Source: BCD1 sp965230565 (lineage in GTDB: Bacteria > Bacteroidota > Bacteroidia > Chitinophagales > Saprospiraceae). Taken from it: a stretch of DNA of 64,000 nt. Numbering within the stretch: the first letter of the stretch is position 1; the number at the start of each line of letters is the position of its first letter. Position numbers and translations under genes: made by a program. The notes beneath the pieces were generated by a model that was not told the DNA's origin, ran no database searches, and worked only from the letters and a program-made list of their open reading frames with translations. Location: NCBI GenBank assembly GCA_965230565.1, contig CBDDLH010000003.1, positions 186,001 through 250,000 on the forward strand, in the 5' to 3' direction. Shown here piece after piece: positions 15,494 through 24,414 of this stretch.

Positions 15494-16352
15494 ATGCCCC
15501 CATTAAAAACGTTAACCATTCTTATCAGCTTCATGTGCTCACACACAGTTCTTTGTCAGGAATTCTCTTTTACCATTTATTTTGAGGACATGCAGGGCAA
15601 TACTCAGTCTCGAATTAGGCTTTGATGAAAACGGCACTTCAGGAATTGACCTCCAATTTGAAGAAGAAAATATTATTGAAACTCCGCTACCGGAAGGACT
15701 TTCCGTCCGGGTTACTGACGAATTGCATTCCCGTTTATGGGGAAACCCTATGGGAACATTTCACACAAAAAAAGAAATTGTCAGCGATGACATACCTGAT
15801 GTTTTTGCCATTGACATAAAGACTCCCTTTTTCCCGGTAACCGTATCCTGGGACTCTACCTTGTTTCAAAATGAGGCTCTACATGGTACGCTTTTTACAA
15901 GTGTTCCCCACGGCGGATGGTGGGATGTTGCAAGTCCTTGTAACTTCATAAAAGTCACATTATCGGAACGATCCTCCCTTCAGTTCACTGACAATATTTT
16001 GCCCAATGGTAATGTCAACATTAATTACGCTTATGTGGAAGGCCAAGATACCATTTCCGTTTTTTGGTTTGCCTTTGGCCCTGAAGGAATAGGTGTTTCC
16101 ACGGAAAATGTTAGCCTTAAAAAATCAATTGAAGTGTTTCCAAACCCAGCTACCTCACAAATACACATATCAAAAAACCAGGAATTTAACATTCAAAAAA
16201 TCGTTATTTTAGATACTCACGGGAACACCGTTCTTGAACAAAAAAGTCTAGACAACCCTATTGATGTAAGCACACTTAATCCAGGAATTTTCATCTTACA
16301 TATAACCACAAAGAATGGCCAAAGAGCCACAAAAAAGTTTTTTAAATTTTAA
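15494..16352 (+). pseudogene. Secreted protein with T9SS type A sorting domain, interrupted by a frameshift
   Basis: The ATG at 15494 opens a signal peptide and early mature sequence (TILISFMCSHTVLCQ, then EFSFTIYFEDMQGNT) that hits stops at 15626. The matching continuation (SLELGFDENGTSGIDLQF) lies in another frame from 15606. Removing the base at 15605, or adding two, joins them into one smooth protein of about 285 residues. The C-terminus (about 205-285) is a T9SS type A domain (VFPNPATSQIHI, ending KKFFKF). Families with this EDxxGNxDSLELGFD opening are surface proteins of unknown role. The shift may be natural or a sequencing error. The TTG at 15582 lies in an unrelated coding context and is not a credible start. 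Confidence 0.7.
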
Positions 16353-16360
16353 TCATCTAC

Positions 16361-17068
16361 TTGCACTTTTTACAAAAAACATTGAAAACAAACCTCCAAA
16401 TATTGATCGAAACCCTGGAATCTGAGATAAACTTTCTCAATCAGGAATTGCAGTTCTGCAATGAAACTGAAGATTACAAAGGCGCTGACACATACAGCCA
16501 GATACGCTCTCGAGTCCGCAGGAAATTAAGAATCCTGAAAAACCTGGAAAATCCTCATTTTGAACAGATCAATCTCATTGAACATAAAATCATCCAATTG
16601 GATAAATTGAAGGACAGATTTCCCGAAGCCAACCTCCAAAGCCTGGAAACTCTCAACCTTAAGATATCTCTGCTTAAAAAAGAATTGGAAAATCTAAACG
16701 CCGATAAACCAACATTTATCGATGGAGACGAACTGATAATTACCCTTGAAAAATTGATCAATAGTGAAATTGACAAATTTATTTTTGAATTAAAAGAAAA
16801 CGAAATATCCTTAAACTTTAATAACATTTCGAAAGGATTGGAAATTCGTATTTTTTGTAAAACACCACATGGTCTCAAATTCTATTCCGGGCCTTCAGGT
16901 GTTGTAAAACTTAAGCAAATGGGGTTCATACTTTCTGAAGGTCAATGGACAAAGGTCTTTACATCCTTTACTCATAAAAGCATCCTTGAATTGCTGGAAT
17001 TATTATCGAGAATAACTTTTGATGTATTCCACTTATTTGGCAGAAAGGAAGGAAAAATAATTTATTGA
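16361..17068 (+). CDS. Hypothetical coiled-coil protein
   Basis: 235 residues. The first 140 residues are heptad-rich and charged (LIETLESEINFLNQELQF, LNLKISLLKKELENL), a probable coiled coil; the last 90 form a mixed alpha/beta part with FCKTPHGLKFYSGPSG. No ATG is available: the frame can begin at TTG 16361 or TTG 16382, the latter giving KTNLQILIETLES. It starts 8 bp after the T9SS cargo gene and is followed one base later by a small membrane protein, suggesting an operon. I do not recognise the family. Confidence 0.55.
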   Translation: MHFLQKTLKTNLQILIETLESEINFLNQELQFCNETEDYKGADTYSQIRSRVRRKLRILKNLENPHFEQINLIEHKIIQLDKLKDRFPEANLQSLETLNLKISLLKKELENLNADKPTFIDGDELIITLEKLINSEIDKFIFELKENEISLNFNNISKGLEIRIFCKTPHGLKFYSGPSGVVKLKQMGFILSEGQWTKVFTSFTHKSILELLELLSRITFDVFHLFGRKEGKIIY

Positions 17069-17069
17069 T

Positions 17070-17324
17070 ATGTTTCAACGGATAATCGTTTACAGCATTT
17101 CTGCTGCCGGTTTAACCTGGCTGCTCATCACCTCCAAAGGCTTTTTCAACAACATCTTTTTTTGGATCTATATTGGCGTGATGGGGGTAACGGCCATAAT
17201 TGCCAAATGGTATGGAAACGCTGACGACATACCAAAATGGGTAGGATTTCTCAGACATGTAGCTTTCGTTTGTTTTATTTCATTATTGATGTTCTGGGTG
17301 ACCATTACCTATTTTCTGGATTAA
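17070..17324 (+). CDS. Small membrane protein of unknown function
   Basis: 84 residues with three hydrophobic segments at about 5-22, 28-45 and 63-82 (SISAAGLTWLLITSKGF, FFWIYIGVMGVTAIIAKW, HVAFVCFISLLMFWVTITYF). The ATG follows the preceding stop codon by one base, which indicates translational coupling with the coiled-coil gene. No family recognised. Confidence 0.5.
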   Translation: MFQRIIVYSISAAGLTWLLITSKGFFNNIFFWIYIGVMGVTAIIAKWYGNADDIPKWVGFLRHVAFVCFISLLMFWVTITYFLD

Positions 17325-17332
17325 ACCAGGAG

Positions 17333-17360
17333 GTCTTTAAAGACATGCCCGATATTTTTG
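17333..17360 (+). promoter_or_regulatory. Palindrome plus -7 element upstream of the DUF885-like gene
   Basis: GTCTTTAAAGAC (17333-17344) is a perfect 12-bp palindrome, and TATTTTTG (17353-17360) matches the -7 consensus, 48 bases before the ATG at 17409. There is no clear -33 box; the palindrome occupies its flank and could be an operator. Confidence 0.35.
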
Positions 17361-17408
17361 TAATTTGGATAAAAATCTAATTCCGTTATTTCGCAATAAT
17401 TGAAAATC

Positions 17409-19067
17409 ATGAAATCCATAGCTTCTTCTATATTACTTACATCATTACTTTGCCTGCTTATGAGTTGTCAAAACGAAAATGAAGTACCTGCCACCCCAAC
17501 CTCCAACAGTTACGAAGACCTTGTCAGTTTATTCCACGAATGGCGTTCTTTCGAAAACCCTCCTCTCCTGAACGGCGCTCCGGATTATACTGTTGAAACT
17601 TTTGAAAAACGCTGGCCGGAATTCAAAAAGTTGCAGAACAAATTGCATGCCATTGATTTCTCTGACTGGCCGGTTGATCAGCAAGTCGATTGGCATATCG
17701 TGTGGGCTGAAATGAATGGATACGATTTCAACCACAGAATACTCAAACCCTGGCAACGGGACCCTGCGTACTATAAAAACCTTTGGACCTACCGGAGTGA
17801 TGTGCCCGGACATGAAGGCCCGACTCCACATTTAATAACGGACATCTGGACGTATGATTTTCCGTTAAGTCCGGAAGAAAAGGAACGACTCATTGGTGAT
17901 CTCCAGGTAATCCCGCCATTTAACGAACAGGCCAAAGTAAACCTGACGGGCAATGCACGGGATCTATGGGTCACGGGGATACGAGATATCCGCGAGCAAA
18001 GCAAAAACCTGAAAAACATTCTTGATCAACCCGGCGTAAAAGATCAAAATGATCTGATTCAGGCAATTGAAGCGGCTATTCAATCAACGGATGAATTTGT
18101 GGAATGGTTGGAAAAAGAATCTGAAAACAAAACAGGTCCTTCAGGTATCGGGAAAGATAATTATACCTGGTATCTAAAAAATGTACACCTCGTCCCATTA
18201 ACCTGGGACGATGAGGTCATGATCCTGAAGCGGGAACTCGCCCGTGCCTGGTCAGCTTTGAAACTCGAAGAACACCGTAACCGTGAACTGCCACCATTAA
18301 TTGAAGCAGATTCACCGGAAGCCTTTGATGCCCTGGCAGAAGTATCGGCTCAAAGCCTGATGGACTTCCTGAGAAATGAAGAAATAGTCTCCGTTAAAGA
18401 TTACTGGGAACCTGCTTTGAGAGAGCATCTGGGTAGTTTCGTACCCAAAGAGACCCGCAACTTTTTCTGGATCGGGGCGCATTATGACCCTCGTCCGCTG
18501 TATTCTCATTTCTACCACTGGTTCGAATTGGCGAGGATGGATAATGAACCTCACAAAAGTGAAATCCGTCGCGGTCCTGTTTTATACAACATTTTTGATT
18601 CCAGAAATGAAGGCGTAGCCACTGCGGTAGAAGAAATGTTCATGCAGGCAGGTCTCTATGATGACAACCCAAGAGTTCGGGAGATCGTCTACATTTTGAT
18701 TGCTCAACGGGCCGCCAGAGGACTTGGTTCCCTTTATGCTCATGCCAACGAAATGACGATGGAAGAAGCGGGCGGCATCCATTCCGAATACACCCCGAGA
18801 GGATGGATGAAAACGGAGAAAGAGTTGTTGATTTTTGAACAACACCTTTATCTGCGCCAGCCCGGATATGGTACCAGCTACATCACCGGCAAATACCTCA
18901 TGGAAAACGCCATGGCCGAATATGCCCGGATGAAGGAGTTGCAAAAGGAACCCTTTGTACTGAAAGATTTCTTTGATGAATTGAACAGCATTGGCAATAT
19001 TCCAATGTCTTTGGGGCACTGGCAGATGACGGGACAATACGATGAAGTCGGTAAAATTGTGGATTGA
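17409..19067 (+). CDS. DUF885-like lipoprotein
   Basis: 552 residues from the ATG at 17409, which gives a proper lipoprotein signal (LLTSLLCLLMSC); a TTG nine bases earlier is less likely. The C-terminal half aligns by eye with DUF885 (putative M32-like metallopeptidases): RNEGVATAVEEMFMQAG corresponds to the family's EGWALYAEE block and RQPGYGTSYITG to QPGQAxxYxxG. The family's metal-binding HExxH/HEGxPGHH is not present; instead there is HFYHWFELAR. It may therefore be a catalytically altered member. Periplasmic or outer-membrane lipid-anchored. Confidence 0.6.
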   Translation: MKSIASSILLTSLLCLLMSCQNENEVPATPTSNSYEDLVSLFHEWRSFENPPLLNGAPDYTVETFEKRWPEFKKLQNKLHAIDFSDWPVDQQVDWHIVWAEMNGYDFNHRILKPWQRDPAYYKNLWTYRSDVPGHEGPTPHLITDIWTYDFPLSPEEKERLIGDLQVIPPFNEQAKVNLTGNARDLWVTGIRDIREQSKNLKNILDQPGVKDQNDLIQAIEAAIQSTDEFVEWLEKESENKTGPSGIGKDNYTWYLKNVHLVPLTWDDEVMILKRELARAWSALKLEEHRNRELPPLIEADSPEAFDALAEVSAQSLMDFLRNEEIVSVKDYWEPALREHLGSFVPKETRNFFWIGAHYDPRPLYSHFYHWFELARMDNEPHKSEIRRGPVLYNIFDSRNEGVATAVEEMFMQAGLYDDNPRVREIVYILIAQRAARGLGSLYAHANEMTMEEAGGIHSEYTPRGWMKTEKELLIFEQHLYLRQPGYGTSYITGKYLMENAMAEYARMKELQKEPFVLKDFFDELNSIGNIPMSLGHWQMTGQYDEVGKIVD

Positions 19068-19118
19068 AAATCTTATTGAAAATCATTATTTTGTGAATAA
19101 TCAAATACGGAATCACCC

Positions 19119-19691
19119 ATGGAAGATAAAAGTTCCAACCTGATCGACCTTCAGCTTACAGAGGAAGAATCCAAGATCATCAATGAGAACATGCCTGTCA
19201 AAACCTACGAAAAAGGCACTGTTCTGCTTCGGGAAGGTCAGGTGGCGGTGGATTCCTACCACGTCATAAAGGGTTGCATTCGTTCCTACTATTTGAAAGA
19301 CGGAGAAGAAAGAACAACTGCTTTTTTCACAGAAGACCAGTCCTGTGCTTCCCTTGACAGTTATACCAACCAGATTCCGGCAAAACACTACCTGGAATGT
19401 GTCGAAGAAACAACCGTTGCCGTACTGAACTATTACAAGGAAAAAGAACTGATTCAAAGAATCCCCAAATTCGAAACCCTCTGTCGCCTCGCCATGGAAA
19501 ACGATTATGGCAAAAACCAGGAAAGATTAGCCAATTTCATGACCCAATCGCCGGAAGAACGCTACCTCCACTTATTGGACACTCGACCTGACCTACTGGA
19601 AAGAGTTCCTCAATATCAACTCGCCAGCTACCTCGGTATAAAACCCGAGTCCTTGAGTCGAATTAGAAAAAGAATTTCTCAAAAAAGATGA
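19119..19691 (+). CDS. Crp/Fnr-family transcriptional regulator
   Basis: 190 residues, same subgroup and length as the protein at 1268: beta-roll effector domain (about 20-130, VLLREGQVAVDSYHVIKGCI) and a C-terminal HTH (QYQLASYLGIKPESLSRIRKR). The effector is unknown. It lies 51 bp after the DUF885-like gene on the same strand. The repeat element at 19721 follows it. The ATG at 19119 gives the family's normal N-terminus. Confidence 0.85.
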   Translation: MEDKSSNLIDLQLTEEESKIINENMPVKTYEKGTVLLREGQVAVDSYHVIKGCIRSYYLKDGEERTTAFFTEDQSCASLDSYTNQIPAKHYLECVEETTVAVLNYYKEKELIQRIPKFETLCRLAMENDYGKNQERLANFMTQSPEERYLHLLDTRPDLLERVPQYQLASYLGIKPESLSRIRKRISQKR

Positions 19692-19720
19692 GGCTCGCTA
19701 ATAAAACTTCTTTATTGGAA

Positions 19721-19758
19721 ATTCGATACCTTGCCTGCTGTCGCAGTAAGGCAGGTTC
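19721..19758 (+). repeat. 38-bp dispersed repeat with GCCTGC...GCAGGT core, copy 1
   Basis: ATTCGATACCT then GCCTGCTGTCGCAGTAAGGC and AGGTTC: near-identical to 60839-60876 (one mismatch), with a related copy at 31743. The core can fold (GCCT with AGGC). It sits between the convergent Crp/Fnr and DUF5916 genes. Confidence 0.75.
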
Positions 19759-19823
19759 ATTATTCTGCTGTTCTGCCCCGTTTTCCTCCTTTCAAAATTC
19801 TACCTTTTAAATTCCCAATGGCC

Positions 19824-22493
19824 TTAATTCAAAAACCTGTACGTCACCTTCATCAAAAAGGTATTATGGATCTTCCGTTCAAAAAGATTCTCCGTCAAAC
19901 TCGGGATCAGTTGCTTCGCAGGATCATCTGAATTGGTCACTCCCTGCGTCCAGACCAGAAATATCTCCGAGCCGGGTGTATATTCCCAGCGGGCCACTAA
20001 ATTGGAACGAAACTGCATGAAATTGAAATCGGGATTTCCAAAAGAATAGTCCGTGGTGCCATCTGTATTTTCATCCACATTGTAAAGTCCTTCCCCCTGA
20101 TTATACTCAATTTGATCAGGAGAAAACCCCACAAACCTGCTGTCTCTTGGTCGTGCAATCGGATCCAGCACCTTTTTGAAATCAGAGTAGTTAGCTCGTG
20201 AAATAAACGGTTGTCCATAATACTGAATGGTCAGATCAGGAGTGATGTTATAATTCAACCTCAACTGCATAGAAACAGTCTGCTGATCCAGGTCTGACAA
20301 AATGTATGTCGGAGATTCATCGCTGTCGATAGTTGTCACGTATTGATCTTCCCGTTTATAACCATTCCAGGATGGTCCGATGGAAAAGTTCAGCGCATTG
20401 CTGGCCACAACAGTTACATTCATGCCCACACTTGGTGCACGTGTTTTCACCTTAATACCATGACCATATCCACCATTCAGGGAAAACCGTACCTTCTTTC
20501 GCGCGTTGGTTCCGACGAAGAAATGACCTCCCATTCCATGAGGCTTTCGGAAGGTAGGTCCTCCCCTCAACCAATTGTTGGAAATATCTGCAAACTCATA
20601 TCCCATACCAACACTCATCCTCCAGAAATTTTTGAATTCCGCAAAGAAATTACCATTCAATCCCTGGTGCAGGCTTGTACCGCCAAAATCCCAGCGTACC
20701 AAATGTCCGTATCCTGCCTGCCAAAGGCGGAAGATTCCTTTAGGTTCATTTTGGTTATATCCCATCCAGAAATAATGGTTGATCTCGTCCGCATTATATT
20801 GGAAGCCGATATCATTGAGCTCCAGTCCCGGTGAACGCCAGGTAAAACCGGTCTGGAAGCCGAACTTACCGCTGTATTTTCCGAAATTCAGATCCCCCCC
20901 GGTACCGACCAGTTCTGTGGCATCCGGATCATATTCCAGGTGGGTTGCATTGGGACGCTGGAAGTTATGCTCAAACGACTGTTGAGTATTTGAAATGGCT
21001 GTGGTTGAACCAGCTACCCTGCTGAATACCAGTCTGCCATTGATTCTCCAGGTACGATTGTTCCAGTTATGGAAAAAATCAATACCGCCTGAATAAGCAT
21101 CCGTGTGCAGGTAATCGAGATCTTCCGTGTCGATTTTCCTTTGAACACCGGTAAAAATCCCCCCAATAGCAGAATTTCCTTCCTTAAAGTCCTGCTGTAC
21201 ACGCGCAACCAGGTAATTTGTAAAAGGCTCAATCGTCTCCATACTTTCAACACCATTCTGATCGATCAAAGCCTCTTCTTTTGCAGTGATGGATTCAAGT
21301 AGTCCAATGGACAAACCATTTTTCGTTTTCCCGCTGAATTTGGCTGCCCCAAGGATGGTGGTAAAATCCGGCTGATCAACAAATAGCAATTCTTCCGGAT
21401 CATCATAAACCCTGCGATGTGGAGCGGCCCCAATCCTTCTGGAATAAAAGAGGTTATCCGTATTGAACTGCCCTCCATTCCTGGCACTTGAGATGTTATA
21501 ATCAAAAAGATTTCTGTTTTCAATGAAAAAAGGTCTTCTCTCCTGAAAGAAAATCTGGAATCCATCCAACCTGATGGCAGATGGATCCGCCTCAACCTGT
21601 CCGAAATCCGGATTGATGGTAAAATCGAGGGTAAGGTCATTGGTGATACCGATCTTTCCGTCTACACCGGCAGACAATTTAGTATCCGTACCTGTTGCAA
21701 ATGGATTGGATTCGACTTTCTCAAAAGTTTCGAACTGCCCCAGTACATAAGGCTGGATCTCCACCTGTTTTTTTGGTTTGATATTGTTGATGCCCTTGAG
21801 TTCTCCGAAGCCACTTACCCAGCGGCCCGAATTCTGCGGAAGATATTGCCAGATCGACCTGCTTTCATTTCTAAAATCCCGGCGGGTAAACTGTATGCCC
21901 CAGGTTTGTTCTTTATCTCCTGAAAAACGAAGTTGTGATAAAGGGATGGCCACCTCAGCAATCCAGCCTGCGCTGTCCACACTGGTTTTCAAATGCCAGA
22001 TCGGATTCCAGCTGGTATCCCAATAATTCCCATCGTTGGAAACAAACTCGTCTCCTTTAACTCCTGATACGGAAGCCGTAAAAGAAAAAGCTGTTCTTTT
22101 ATCAAAATAACTGTCGATATTGATCTCTACCCAATCCCCGGCAAACCCATCCCGGCGTGACATCCTCTTGACTATCTTGTCCGGTTCTTCATCATGACAC
22201 CGATAGCCTATGTAAAGGTTCTTATCATCGTAAAGAATTTTAAAGGAGGTTTCATTGGTAGGTTTTGCACCATCATATGGCATACTTTGGGTAAAACCGG
22301 TTGACCATTCAACGGTTTCCCAAACCTGCTCATCCAGATACCCATCGATAACCGGAGGAGTGCTTTCAACTTTTTTTGTGAAATAAGTTCTCTTTTCGGT
22401 GGACGGCGTAAATTCCGGATCCGCACTTTGAGCAATGAGTAAGGTCGAGCAAAAAAGCAGCCAGGCGGCAGCTATGATCCTGGAGGATTTCAT
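19824..22493 (-). CDS. DUF5916 protein with N-terminal CBM9-like domain
   Basis: 889 residues. Signal peptide (AAWLLFCSTLLIAQ), then a carbohydrate-binding-module-9-like domain (about 45-200, with PPVIDGYLDEQVWETVEWS and DDKNLYIGYRCHDEEPD). The DUF5916 region follows (FTINPDFGQVEADPSAIRL, FQERRPFFIENRNLFDY), and the long C-terminal half consists of alternating amphipathic strands ending in YRFLN, as in an outer-membrane beta-barrel. The family is common and usually multicopy in Bacteroidota, with no proven function. A TATTTTTG -7 match on the minus strand (22541-22548) lies 48 bases before the start. Confidence 0.8.
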   Translation of the reverse strand: MKSSRIIAAAWLLFCSTLLIAQSADPEFTPSTEKRTYFTKKVESTPPVIDGYLDEQVWETVEWSTGFTQSMPYDGAKPTNETSFKILYDDKNLYIGYRCHDEEPDKIVKRMSRRDGFAGDWVEINIDSYFDKRTAFSFTASVSGVKGDEFVSNDGNYWDTSWNPIWHLKTSVDSAGWIAEVAIPLSQLRFSGDKEQTWGIQFTRRDFRNESRSIWQYLPQNSGRWVSGFGELKGINNIKPKKQVEIQPYVLGQFETFEKVESNPFATGTDTKLSAGVDGKIGITNDLTLDFTINPDFGQVEADPSAIRLDGFQIFFQERRPFFIENRNLFDYNISSARNGGQFNTDNLFYSRRIGAAPHRRVYDDPEELLFVDQPDFTTILGAAKFSGKTKNGLSIGLLESITAKEEALIDQNGVESMETIEPFTNYLVARVQQDFKEGNSAIGGIFTGVQRKIDTEDLDYLHTDAYSGGIDFFHNWNNRTWRINGRLVFSRVAGSTTAISNTQQSFEHNFQRPNATHLEYDPDATELVGTGGDLNFGKYSGKFGFQTGFTWRSPGLELNDIGFQYNADEINHYFWMGYNQNEPKGIFRLWQAGYGHLVRWDFGGTSLHQGLNGNFFAEFKNFWRMSVGMGYEFADISNNWLRGGPTFRKPHGMGGHFFVGTNARKKVRFSLNGGYGHGIKVKTRAPSVGMNVTVVASNALNFSIGPSWNGYKREDQYVTTIDSDESPTYILSDLDQQTVSMQLRLNYNITPDLTIQYYGQPFISRANYSDFKKVLDPIARPRDSRFVGFSPDQIEYNQGEGLYNVDENTDGTTDYSFGNPDFNFMQFRSNLVARWEYTPGSEIFLVWTQGVTNSDDPAKQLIPSLTENLFERKIHNTFLMKVTYRFLN

Positions 22494-22617
22494 AGGTATT
22501 TTTTTGTCAGGTGATTAATCAATCGATGATGTGGTACCTGCAAAAATAAGCTTTTTCCCAGAAATACTATTTTTTATACGGTTTCACTGAATAAACTGAT
22601 AACGGGTAAAGATAGGT

Positions 22618-23535
22618 CTATAGGTTACCCAGTAACAATTCATGTAACCTCTGGTCAAAAGTCTGTTTTTCTTCCTGTAAACTTTTCAGGGATTTATTTA
22701 ATGCCTTCATTCTTTTTTGAAAATCATAAAAGACGTTGTTTTCTAACTTTTTCATGCCACCATAAGGCATACTTCCAGAAGGATTACGACCAATTATACT
22801 CCAGAGAAAAGATTCATTATATAATTCAAGGAGTTTCCCTTCAGGTTTAGGGTGGTAAGCTATGGCGTCAATTTTTTCATCCCAGAGTTGAATCGTTTCT
22901 GCCAAAATCGGAACCAGTTCCAATGCCTTACGCCTGACATTCAAAGCCGGGTAAAAATCATTATTCATCATCCACTCAAAGGGGTCAAGCTGATTAGGCT
23001 CAAAACTCGACTTAAGTATCTGAATGATCCTGGATATCACCTGAATAGCTTCCCTCCCGGTATTCAGTGCTTCCAAAACCTTCTTTCGGATCTCCTGGTT
23101 TTGGTGAGAGAATTCATTCAACTGACGAATACCCTGAATAAGTACTTGGGATTCCTCATCCATTGTACCGAGTTCAGCATAGTCCACGATTTTAGCAATC
23201 TTATATTTTACGGAAGGAATCTGAACCAGTTTTTCCTTGAGCACATTAATTTCGTACTCCAGCAGGGCTATCCTCTCTTTGAGTGCTTTAGCACGTAAAG
23301 TCATTCTGTGGTGTTCATCTCTGATCCTGCTGAGTTCAGCTTCCCTTTTTCCGAACAGTTTATAAAAAAGGGTTTTGCTGTTTTCAAGTATTTCCCCCTT
23401 TTCCCTGACCCATGGAAGCAGCGCATCCAGCAATTGCTGTTGTTCCCGTTGTTGCGACTCCAGTTCCTCCAGGTGTTTTTTTACCTCCTGAAGGCTTTTG
23501 TATTGGTCAATAAGTGCTCTGAGGTCAGGATGCAT
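22618..23535 (-). CDS. Hypothetical coiled-coil protein
   Basis: 305 residues, acidic/basic and almost entirely helical. Long heptad segments occupy about 5-125 (EVKKHLEELESQQREQQQLL, RIALLEYEINVLKEKLVQI) and again at the end (FQKRMKALNKSLKSLQEEK). A central part carries WMMNNDFYPALNVRRKALEL. No signal peptide, membrane helix or catalytic motif is seen, and I do not recognise the family. It is transcribed toward the DUF5916 gene with 124 bp between them. Confidence 0.6.
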   Translation of the reverse strand: MHPDLRALIDQYKSLQEVKKHLEELESQQREQQQLLDALLPWVREKGEILENSKTLFYKLFGKREAELSRIRDEHHRMTLRAKALKERIALLEYEINVLKEKLVQIPSVKYKIAKIVDYAELGTMDEESQVLIQGIRQLNEFSHQNQEIRKKVLEALNTGREAIQVISRIIQILKSSFEPNQLDPFEWMMNNDFYPALNVRRKALELVPILAETIQLWDEKIDAIAYHPKPEGKLLELYNESFLWSIIGRNPSGSMPYGGMKKLENNVFYDFQKRMKALNKSLKSLQEEKQTFDQRLHELLLGNL

Positions 23536-23631
23536 AATGATTTTATGGTGCTTTTATGATATTATTATGAAATGTTAAGTTGAACTTAAGTCTTTTTCAT
23601 TCAAAATCATTTTTTGTCAATTTCGTACTCG

Positions 23632-23668
23632 CCGAATTCATTCGGCTCGACGTACCGAATGAATTCGG
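23632..23668. repeat. Perfect 14-bp inverted repeat, each arm itself palindromic
   Basis: CCGAATTCATTCGG (23632-23645) and CCGAATGAATTCGG (23655-23668) are exact reverse complements separated by CTCGACGTA. Each arm also folds on itself (CCGAA/TTCGG), and outer CGTAC/GTACG words extend the structure. It lies between two minus-strand genes and could terminate the small gene to its right. Confidence 0.7.
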
Positions 23669-23758
23669 TGTGTACGGCTTTTGAGTAAATGGCAAAAGAT
23701 CTGCTAATATACAATGAATCCTTATTCCCTGACATTGAAGCATTTTAGTATTCTCACA

Positions 23759-24028
23759 TCAGATCCCACTCCTACAACCAGAGGAAGATTCAATAATGGC
23801 ATAACCTTCCCGATAAAGATCAACCGTAACGCCATACATACCCAGGCCCGTGACGAGCTCATACTCCACCCATTCCTCTTCTTCCAAAACATCAAATACG
23901 TGACTGGTACCCCAAAAAGAATATTTTGAAGAGACTTCCTCGTTGTTCACATATACGGTTTCCTTGCCCAAAATGGAGTTGTGCAATTCAATTTTGTTAT
24001 CGCCCTGATAAATGGTCATCAATTTCAT
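23759..24028 (-). CDS. Small hypothetical protein
   Basis: 89 residues, cytosolic, strand-rich and acidic (YQGDNKIELHNSILGKETVY, then SKYSFWGTSHVFDVLEEEEW). The HNSILGKE then VNNEEVSSKYS pattern resembles small uncharacterised Bacteroidota proteins, but I cannot name a family. The amino-acid composition and the ATG with A/G-rich leader argue for a real gene. It is bounded by the large inverted repeat downstream and by repeat-bearing DNA upstream. Confidence 0.5.
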   Translation of the reverse strand: MKLMTIYQGDNKIELHNSILGKETVYVNNEEVSSKYSFWGTSHVFDVLEEEEWVEYELVTGLGMYGVTVDLYREGYAIIESSSGCRSGI

Positions 24029-24255
24029 TGTTCAAGAATTTGGTTGTTAATTTTAAAGGAGTTTCAAATATTATGAGGGAAAACTGTTCTAAAAGCAGCA
24101 TAAATGCCAATTCTCTCGGCAAGGCTGGACGAAAATTCTACGAAAAGAATTAAAAAGTGGGATTAAAATGATTCGTGTTGCGAGTTACGGGTTACGAGTT
24201 TTAAGTTGTCTTGAGAGGGAATCATGAACACTTAATTCATTAACCAGCAACCTGT

Positions 24256-24294
24256 AATGGAGCATAGCGACATCCGCGGCATACAGTGCCGGGA
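24256..24294 (+). repeat. Nested palindromic element, member 2
   Basis: Begins AATGGAGCATAGCGACATCC and ends GTGCCGGGA. It is inserted between CCAGCAACCTGT and GCAGCAAACTAGCAA, a low-complexity phrase. It differs from member 3 (31961) at two positions. The 386-bp gap 24029-24414 otherwise holds the TTACGGGTTACGAGTT phrase and the parC promoter. Confidence 0.65.
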
Positions 24295-24352
24295 GCAGCA
24301 ACTAGCAATCAATAATTTAAAACAAAATATTTTCAATAAAAAAACAAAAAGT

Positions 24353-24384
24353 TTATAAAAATTCAGTCAATTTTGTTATTTTTG
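24353..24384 (+). promoter_or_regulatory. Candidate parC promoter
   Basis: TTTA (24353-24356), 20 bp, then TATTTTTG (24377-24384), a full -7 match, 30 bases before the ATG at 24415. Confidence 0.45.
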
Positions 24385-24414
24385 CTCACTGATATTTTGA
24401 CAAATTCCGGATAG

